Positions 59,980 to 64,000 of a stretch of DNA of 64,000 nucleotides are shown piece by piece. The notes beneath the pieces were generated by a model. That model worked only from the letters and a program-made list of their open reading frames with translations, did not search any database and was not told the DNA's origin. The stretch covers positions 28,941 through 92,940 of the forward strand of contig PCWT01000016.1 in the NCBI GenBank assembly GCA_002796245.1, written 5' to 3'. How positions within the stretch are numbered: the stretch's first letter is position 1; the number at the start of each line of letters is the position of its first letter. A program made the position numbers and the translations under genes. The stretch comes from Gammaproteobacteria bacterium CG11_big_fil_rev_8_21_14_0_20_46_22 (GTDB lineage: Bacteria > Pseudomonadota > Gammaproteobacteria > UBA12402).

Positions 59980-61265
59980 TAATCACTGTAAGATTTAAAC
60001 TCACCATTAATAATCGCGAGCAAACAGTTAGTTATTCGCTGCATAGGTTCTCTTAAACGCTCGGTTTCAGTGATGATGTATCCAGCCGTTACGTCGGATG
60101 ACATCTTGTGATTAAGTAGGCGTTTAAGTGTATAAGCCGACAAATCTAATCCTTCTGCTGTGGTAATAAAGGTGCGGCGCAAGTCATGAATGGTAAATTT
60201 AATGGGTTTTCCATCCTTCATGTGCCGTTTACTTTCCTTTGATACACGGGCGATGACTTTATAAGGGTTAGAAAAAGGTGCCGTTCCATCGGCATTTGGA
60301 AAAACAAACTGACTGGTTGAGCTTTTTTTTAGTTTTTTAAAGTGATCATAAAGAAAGTCTGACATGGGTAGCACAAAGTCAAGATGGTTTTTAGTGTCAT
60401 AAAAGTTTACGACCTTAGCGCCAAAATCAACATTGTGTTCCCAAGTAATAGGCTGCAATTCACCTTTGCGATCACCCATAAACAATGCAGCTATTAAATA
60501 ATCACGGACGGTGGTAGCAATGCTACCTTTTCGATTATTGGTCAGGCTCATTACCGTTTTATACCACGCTGGAAGTTGCTCAATTTTAATGATTGATTTA
60601 CGTCGGCGAGTACCATACCAGGCGCGTGTCTCAGATAGTATGTCAACCGGGTTAACTTTAATAATTGGTTCGTTTTTGCTGTCTTTGTACGCCGCTTTCG
60701 CATAATTAAAAATAGCGCGTATTAGCTTGAATGCGTTATCCGCACCCACAGGGGTGCGCTTCCCAATCTTAGAGTGTCTTGTTTCAACGTCTGAAGACGA
60801 GATGCTGGTCAGTGATTTCACTGACCAGTCTGAAAACTCTCTTTCCATAGTTTTTTTGTAATCAAACCGAGTGCGTTCCTTCATGCTTTTTCTTGCTGCA
60901 AGCATTGCGTCAAAAGCTTCTTGTAGGGTAGTGCCCACAATTTGCTCTCTTTTTTGCGCGTCTCTGGGGTCAATTCCTTCGGCAATTAGCCCCAGATACT
61001 TTTGGGCTTTTTTTCGTGCTTCATCGACTGTAAGGACACCGAGCTTGCCGATGATAATTCGATAGAGTTTGCCGCGAGACCTTTTGTCAACGATAAAGGT
61101 TTTTTCTCCTGTACTAGAGACCCGTACAGAAAAACCAATAAGGGTATGGTCGCGGTAAATTTTTTGAGTGTGCTTGCCATTTTTTGTTGGGGGGATAGGC
61201 ATATTGTCTACATAAGACTTGGTTAGTTTTTTCATCACATTCTTGAGTATTTCTTCGCGTTTCAT
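59976..61265 (-). CDS. int: Tyrosine recombinase integrase (P4 type)
   Basis: The 429-residue enzyme has an N-terminal DUF4102-like arm-binding domain (TLIGFSVRVSSTGEKTFIVD, TVDEARKKAQKYLGLIAEG). Its catalytic domain has Arg in MGDRKGEL, HDLRRTF (His-x-x-Arg), LNHKMSS (third His) and Tyr in TAGYIITE. All catalytic residues are present. ATG at 61265 follows AGGAACC; a frame-open start at 61355 is rejected. It is transcribed away from the attachment site at 61.54 kb and should recombine tRNA-Lys 3' ends. Confidence 0.9.
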   Translation of the reverse strand: MKREEILKNVMKKLTKSYVDNMPIPPTKNGKHTQKIYRDHTLIGFSVRVSSTGEKTFIVDKRSRGKLYRIIIGKLGVLTVDEARKKAQKYLGLIAEGIDPRDAQKREQIVGTTLQEAFDAMLAARKSMKERTRFDYKKTMEREFSDWSVKSLTSISSSDVETRHSKIGKRTPVGADNAFKLIRAIFNYAKAAYKDSKNEPIIKVNPVDILSETRAWYGTRRRKSIIKIEQLPAWYKTVMSLTNNRKGSIATTVRDYLIAALFMGDRKGELQPITWEHNVDFGAKVVNFYDTKNHLDFVLPMSDFLYDHFKKLKKSSTSQFVFPNADGTAPFSNPYKVIARVSKESKRHMKDGKPIKFTIHDLRRTFITTAEGLDLSAYTLKRLLNHKMSSDVTAGYIITETERLREPMQRITNCLLAIINGEFKSYSDY

Positions 61266-61327
61266 GTTCTTGGTTCCTATGGTACAATCGCTATAAGTTA
61301 TTGATTTATCGCTAGTATAGCATCGTT

Positions 61328-61385
61328 TGTATACTTTTGAAAGCTTATTTCCCAATAGGATTTTATTGTATACTCTCTGTATACT
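61328..61385. repeat. Three TGTATACT direct repeats upstream of int
   Basis: TGTATACT occurs at 61328-61335, 61367-61374 and 61378-61385, between the int start and the attachment core. They may be integrase arm-type or excisionase sites, or the int promoter operators. The gap 61266-61535 has no gene. Confidence 0.45.
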
Positions 61386-61535
61386 AGCGAGCGTGGAACT
61401 AGGGCGGGATTCGGCGACGAATCTCGGTGAAGTTTAAATGAGGCTTTATATAAAACCCTTTAATAACAATTAGTTATGGGTGGTTGTGAAGCTGGGTGGG
61501 GATAAGGGAGTCAGTGGTTGAATCAAGGATGCTTA

Positions 61536-61581
61536 ACTTTTAATCTATTGGTCGAAGGTTCGAATCCTTCACGACCCACCA
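61536..61581 (+). other. attR: duplicated 3' part of a tRNA-Lys(UUU) gene
   Basis: From the anticodon loop CTTTTAA on, the segment has variable loop TGGTC, T arm GAAGG-TTCGAAT-CCTTC, acceptor ACGACCC and ACCA, all as in tRNA-Lys. The 5' half is absent: bases before 61536 form no D arm and no GGGTCGT acceptor strand. It is therefore the tRNA fragment left at the ICE right end. The host gene should have ATAGA before the anticodon loop. Confidence 0.85.
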
Positions 61582-61621
61582 GACATAAAAAGACACGCCA
61601 ACGGCGTGTTTTTTTATGTCT
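61582..61621 (+). terminator. Terminator of the former tRNA-Lys transcript
   Basis: GACACGCC/GGCGTG with flanking GACATAAAAA/TTTTTATGTC gives a strong symmetric terminator directly after the tRNA 3' end. Confidence 0.8.
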
Positions 61622-61702
61622 GCATAATTTGTGCTGATTCGAACCTTCGACATCCTATTATTGGCAAGTTCGACTCATTCGGCAGGACAGCTGGGTAGCT
61701 AC

Positions 61703-61793
61703 CGTCTTTGCGAGGAGCGAAGCGACGCGGCAATCTCCAGGTTAATGAGCCAGATTGCCACACGCACTGTCGTTCGTTGGAATGACATTGACG
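61703..61793. repeat. Palindromic intergenic repeat (TTGCGAGGAGCGAAGCGACG type)
   Basis: CGTCTTTGCGAGGAGCGAAG and GCGGCAATCT are inverted imperfectly as AGATTGCC and GGAATGACATTGACG. This is a short non-coding palindromic repeat widely scattered in genomes of this group. The right arm is partly decayed. Confidence 0.65.
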
Positions 61794-61850
61794 ATGAAAT
61801 GTAGTTAACCATTGGATTGAGTCTATAAAGCAAACGAAAGGAGCAGATTA

Positions 61851-62237
61851 ATGCAGACAACATCAATTCCTAAAGAGTATGAACACACCTCACCTGCCGG
61901 CGCAGAAGTCAGAGTGTTAATGAGTGCTGAGCATGGTGGTATTGCCCACTGCACACTGAAAGACAAAGTCGTTTCTAAAGCCGTTCGGCATAAAACAGTG
62001 AGTGAGTTTTGGCACGTTTTATCTGGTAAAGGGGCTATTTGGCGTAGAAATAATCATGAAGAAAAAGTCACTCCACTTGAAGCAGGCATGACTATCGATA
62101 TTCCTTTAGGCACAGATTTTCAATACCGAAGTGACGAAGGCGATTTAGTGTTTATTTGTGTCACCATGCCACCTTGGTCTGGTGCTGATGAAGCCAGCTA
62201 TGTTGAGCAAGGCGCTTGGAAGCCGACGGTGAAATGA
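61851..62237 (+). CDS. Cupin-domain protein
   Basis: The 128-residue protein is a single cupin barrel: SEFWHVLSGKGAIWRRNNHE (motif 1) and GMTIDIPLGTDFQYRSDEGD (motif 2). The metal residues are partly conserved (His in motif 1, none clear in motif 2). Function unknown. Chromosomal, 15 bp before the kinase gene. Confidence 0.75.
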   Translation: MQTTSIPKEYEHTSPAGAEVRVLMSAEHGGIAHCTLKDKVVSKAVRHKTVSEFWHVLSGKGAIWRRNNHEEKVTPLEAGMTIDIPLGTDFQYRSDEGDLVFICVTMPPWSGADEASYVEQGAWKPTVK

Positions 62238-62252
62238 GAAAAGAGTATTTTT

Positions 62253-62792
62253 ATGTTTGAGCTTAAGCAGCTAGGTACACGCATTGTTATCATTGGTTGC
62301 AGCAGTAGTGGCAAATCAACGTTAGCGAATTGCTTGTCAAAAAAACTCAATATTCCTGTTTTCCATTTAGACTTGCTGGCACATCATGAACAGACTAATT
62401 GGAAAAGACGCACAGATGATGAGCTTATTAAAGATCACAATAAATTGCTTGATCAGGGTGAATGGATTATCGAAGGCAATTACAGTATTTGTATGCCTGA
62501 ACGTTTAAAGCTAGCAACGAGTGTTATTTGGCTTGATGCGAATGTTATTATAGCCGCCTGGCGATACATTCAGCGTTCCTTGTTCGCTGAGTCTGATAGA
62601 GTTGGAAAACTACCCGGCGCTAAAAGAGAATTAAGGTGGTTTATGCTAAAGTATATTTTATTTACTTATCCGAAGAATCGCACAAGGTATCAAGCTTTAC
62701 TTAAAGCTTTTGATGGAATTGTTCTGAAGATACCAAATCTAGTAACACTTAAAAATTATTACCGACACTGGAAATTAAAATGCCTGGATTAG
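62253..62792 (+). CDS. P-loop kinase-like protein (FlaR/topology-modulation type)
   Basis: The 179-residue protein has Walker A IIGCSSSGKSTLA, FHLDLLAHHEQTNWKRR and EWIIEGNYSICMPERL, which is the pattern of FlaR-like small-molecule or nucleotide kinases. It is complete and overlaps the following ydcF fragment by 13 bp. Confidence 0.8.
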   Translation: MFELKQLGTRIVIIGCSSSGKSTLANCLSKKLNIPVFHLDLLAHHEQTNWKRRTDDELIKDHNKLLDQGEWIIEGNYSICMPERLKLATSVIWLDANVIIAAWRYIQRSLFAESDRVGKLPGAKRELRWFMLKYILFTYPKNRTRYQALLKAFDGIVLKIPNLVTLKNYYRHWKLKCLD

Positions 62793-62902
62793 CACAACTC
62801 ATTATCGTATTAGGTTCACCTAACTCTGATTCTGGTGAATTATCGGCTATAACCAAGTCTCGTTTAGATAAGGCGCTTGGATGCGGCTCCGGCACGATGT
62901 AG
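62780..62902 (+). pseudogene. N-terminal fragment of a YdcF/DUF218 gene
   Basis: The 40-codon frame (LAQLIIVLGSPNSDSGELSA, SRLDKAL) matches the start of YdcF/SanA-type DUF218 proteins (IIVLGSPN ... RLD), then meets a TAG after GCGSGTM. The rest is lost just before an ISKra4 transposase fragment. Truncation by insertion or deletion is likely. Confidence 0.6.
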
Positions 62903-62981
62903 AAAAAACCCATAGTCAATAGACAGGATGGATGCGATACTTGCTCCGTTTTTTTGAAATGGAAATGCAAGGAGCAAGTAA

Positions 62982-63362
62982 ATGCCGGTGAAAATAGTTT
63001 CTGAGGATGGTAAAAATTTAACGCTACAAGTAACGGTAGATATTTCTGGTTCAATGCTGGAAGCAGAGGAAAAGATAATGGCGGCCTGTAATGCAGTTGG
63101 TACGCTCACTACAGAAAAAGCCTTATCTCAGTTCGACACAGATGGCACGCCCATAAAAATGGGCGAAAAAAAATACACGGCGAAGGCCAAGGAAAATAAG
63201 CGTTATGAAACGCCGTATGGATCGGCATGTGTTCAGCGTTATGTTTATCAACCATCCTGTGGAGAAGGAAGAACACATGTTCCATTTGAGACAAGTGCGT
63301 GCATTGTTCACAGTGCCACACCTAAATTTACAAAAATGTTATCGCATCAATATTCATCATGA
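62982..63362 (+). pseudogene. ISKra4-family transposase, N-terminal fragment
   Basis: The 126-residue frame has the family start SEDGKNLTLQVTVDISGSML, QFDTDGTPIKMGEKKYTAK, RYETPYGSACVQRYVYQPS and ATPKFTKMLSHQYSS, then ends where the full transposase continues for about 350 residues. No catalytic part or inverted ends were found, so the copy is dead. Confidence 0.7.
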
Positions 63363-63421
63363 TTTGGATTATATAGAGAAAATCGTTTAGTCTACTTCAA
63401 TAATAGCCAAAGAGCACTGCT

Positions 63422-63703
63422 TTGAAGAACAAGCTCACTTTTAAGGTAACCATTAAACCGAATGCCAAAGAGAGCAAGATCTTAGGCATTCAAAATGATG
63501 CAGTTAAAATTGCTTTAAACGCGTCGCCTGTCAAAGGGAAGGCAAACAAAGCATTAATTATTTTATTGGCGCAAGTATTTGGGGTTAAGCAGTCACAGGT
63601 TGAAATCTTGAGAGGCGATATTTCTCGTATAAAGCAGGTGAGCATCATGGATTCTCAAAAAACATTAGAAGAAGTGATGGCGGTGATTGATAAGAAATTT
63701 TAG
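63422..63703 (+). CDS. DUF167/YggU-family protein
   Basis: The 93-residue protein carries the DUF167 core KVTIKPNAKESKILG, IALNASPVKGKANKALI and VEILRGDISRIKQV. The start is TTG at 63422 without a clear ribosome site, so the exact N terminus is uncertain. Small conserved chromosomal protein of unknown role. Confidence 0.75.
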   Translation: MKNKLTFKVTIKPNAKESKILGIQNDAVKIALNASPVKGKANKALIILLAQVFGVKQSQVEILRGDISRIKQVSIMDSQKTLEEVMAVIDKKF

Positions 63704-63840
63704 ATGGTGTATGGCCGGCTTTAAAAGAATACTTTGAGCGTTGGCTGGATTGATCGGCGTTAACTGCCGCATAGGCAGCTTATGCAGGCCAATTCTCCTC
63801 ATCCTGTAAAACTGGCCGCCTAAATTTTCTTGAGAAAAAT

Positions 63841-63904
63841 GTAGCCTGGATTAGCGCGAAGCGCGTAATCCGGGGGGAATTTCCCGGGTCACGACCCGGG
63901 CTAC
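63841..63904. repeat. Compound palindromic repeat (GTAGCC-TGGATTAGCGCG type)
   Basis: GGATTAGCGCG/GCGCGTAATCC and CCCGGGTC/GACCCGGG make two adjacent stems, enclosed by GTAGCC/GGCTAC. It is an intergenic repeat family widely seen in gammaproteobacteria. It is GC-rich against its surroundings. Confidence 0.65.
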
Positions 63905-63924
63905 AAAAATATGGCGAGCAAAGT

Positions 63925-64000
63925 TTATTTATTTTTCTGCAACGCGTTGCGAAACTTAGCGACTTCAGAAAGACTCAAGTTCAGCGCTTTGGCCACAAAT
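63925..64000 (-). CDS. C-terminal end of a gene entering from the right edge
   Basis: On the minus strand 24 codons (FVAKALNLSLSEVAKFRNAL, QKNK, stop TAA at 63925) are open to the window edge. The sequence is coding-like and may be the end of a helical or HTH-type protein. It is too short for a family. Confidence 0.4.
   Translation of the reverse strand, partial: FVAKALNLSLSEVAKFRNALQKNK

Larger units (their letters stand above)
17666..61581. mobile_element. Integrative and conjugative element (GI-T4SS/ICEHin1056 class), right part to attR
   Basis: The span holds csrA-like regulators, a complete set of PFL_46xx/47xx-type conjugation genes, T4CP and TraC ATPases, topoisomerase III, an SSB-like gene, an excisionase candidate and a tyrosine integrase. 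It ends at a duplicated 3' tRNA-Lys segment. The right end is well supported. The start given is only the first regulatory site of the element backbone; the left attachment site is not in the window, and cargo may extend to position 1 or beyond. A canonical MobH relaxase was not found, so self-transfer ability is uncertain. Confidence 0.85.

Noticed and set aside
61450..61581. Possible complete tRNA-Lys gene at the right junction
   Set aside because: Only the anticodon loop, T arm and acceptor 3' strand fit. The 5' acceptor strand and D arm are absent and the nearest GGGT is 12 bases too far upstream.
1..64000. CRISPR array
   Set aside because: No regularly spaced 25-40-bp repeats with unique spacers. 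The 20-bp-phased sites at 25.4 and 47.9 kb are short operators.

Overview
The window looks like the chromosome of a low-GC (about 40% by eye) gammaproteobacterium of the Legionella/Coxiella type carrying a large integrative and conjugative element (ICE). The grounds are the AT-rich composition, two CsrA-type genes inside a conjugative element (as in Legionella ICEs), a full PFL_46xx/47xx-type (ICEHin1056/GI-T4SS) mating apparatus, and palindromic intergenic repeats common in this group. The organism is inferred from gene content, not from a marker gene. The element's right end is clear: a tyrosine integrase at 61.3 kb faces a 45-bp duplicated 3' end of a tRNA-Lys(UUU) gene at 61.54-61.58 kb. 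The left end is not visible, so the accessory region 1-17 kb may be element cargo or an older island.

Region by region. 1-5 kb: a signalling cluster (truncated membrane sensor, periplasmic binding protein, membrane protein with a histidine-less DHp-like segment and a receiver, and a divergent response-regulator pair). 5-12.5 kb: three LexA/CI-type (HTH + S24) repressors, two of them paralogues each heading an operon for a YhhQ/VUT (queuosine-precursor type) transporter. A novel domain lies upstream of the transporter, separate in one operon and fused to it in the other. A nitrilase and an amidase accompany them. 5.9 kb holds a decayed fragment of an ICE gene. 13.6-17.4 kb: a NagA-like deacetylase, a HAD phosphatase and a RhaT-like permease, convergent with an HTH/sugar-kinase-fold regulator, probably an amino-sugar unit. 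17.7-22.3 kb: a leader-regulated csrA gene, TetR and receiver genes, a POT peptide transporter and a divergent csrA-like (csrT-like) gene.

22.3-25.2 kb: element regulators, including a tandem-HTH protein and a phage-82-Q-like antiterminator. 25.4-47 kb: the type IV secretion operon. 48-53 kb: a second operon with topoisomerase III, a DsbA-like protein, a TraI_2-like protein and a TIGR03761 protein. Both operons start with the same module: four 20-bp-phased GAATACCGTATTC-type sites, a 17-bp-spaced sigma70 promoter and an intrinsic terminator in the leader. More terminators lie inside the transfer operon, and the Q-like gene sits directly upstream of the first module, so processive antitermination of the transfer genes is the most interesting systemic hypothesis here.

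53-57 kb: an SSB-like gene, a RadC-like gene and unknown genes. Before each of six genes the ribosome binding site can pair with an upstream pyrimidine stretch, and several leaders also hold strong tandem hairpins. This is a candidate leading region with RNA- or ssDNA-structure control. 57-61.3 kb: a Tet-like MFS pump, a free-standing N6-adenine methylase, an AlpA-like excisionase candidate and the integrase. 61.6-64 kb: flanking chromosome with a cupin, a FlaR-like kinase, a ydcF fragment next to an ISKra4 transposase fragment, a DUF167 gene and palindromic repeats.
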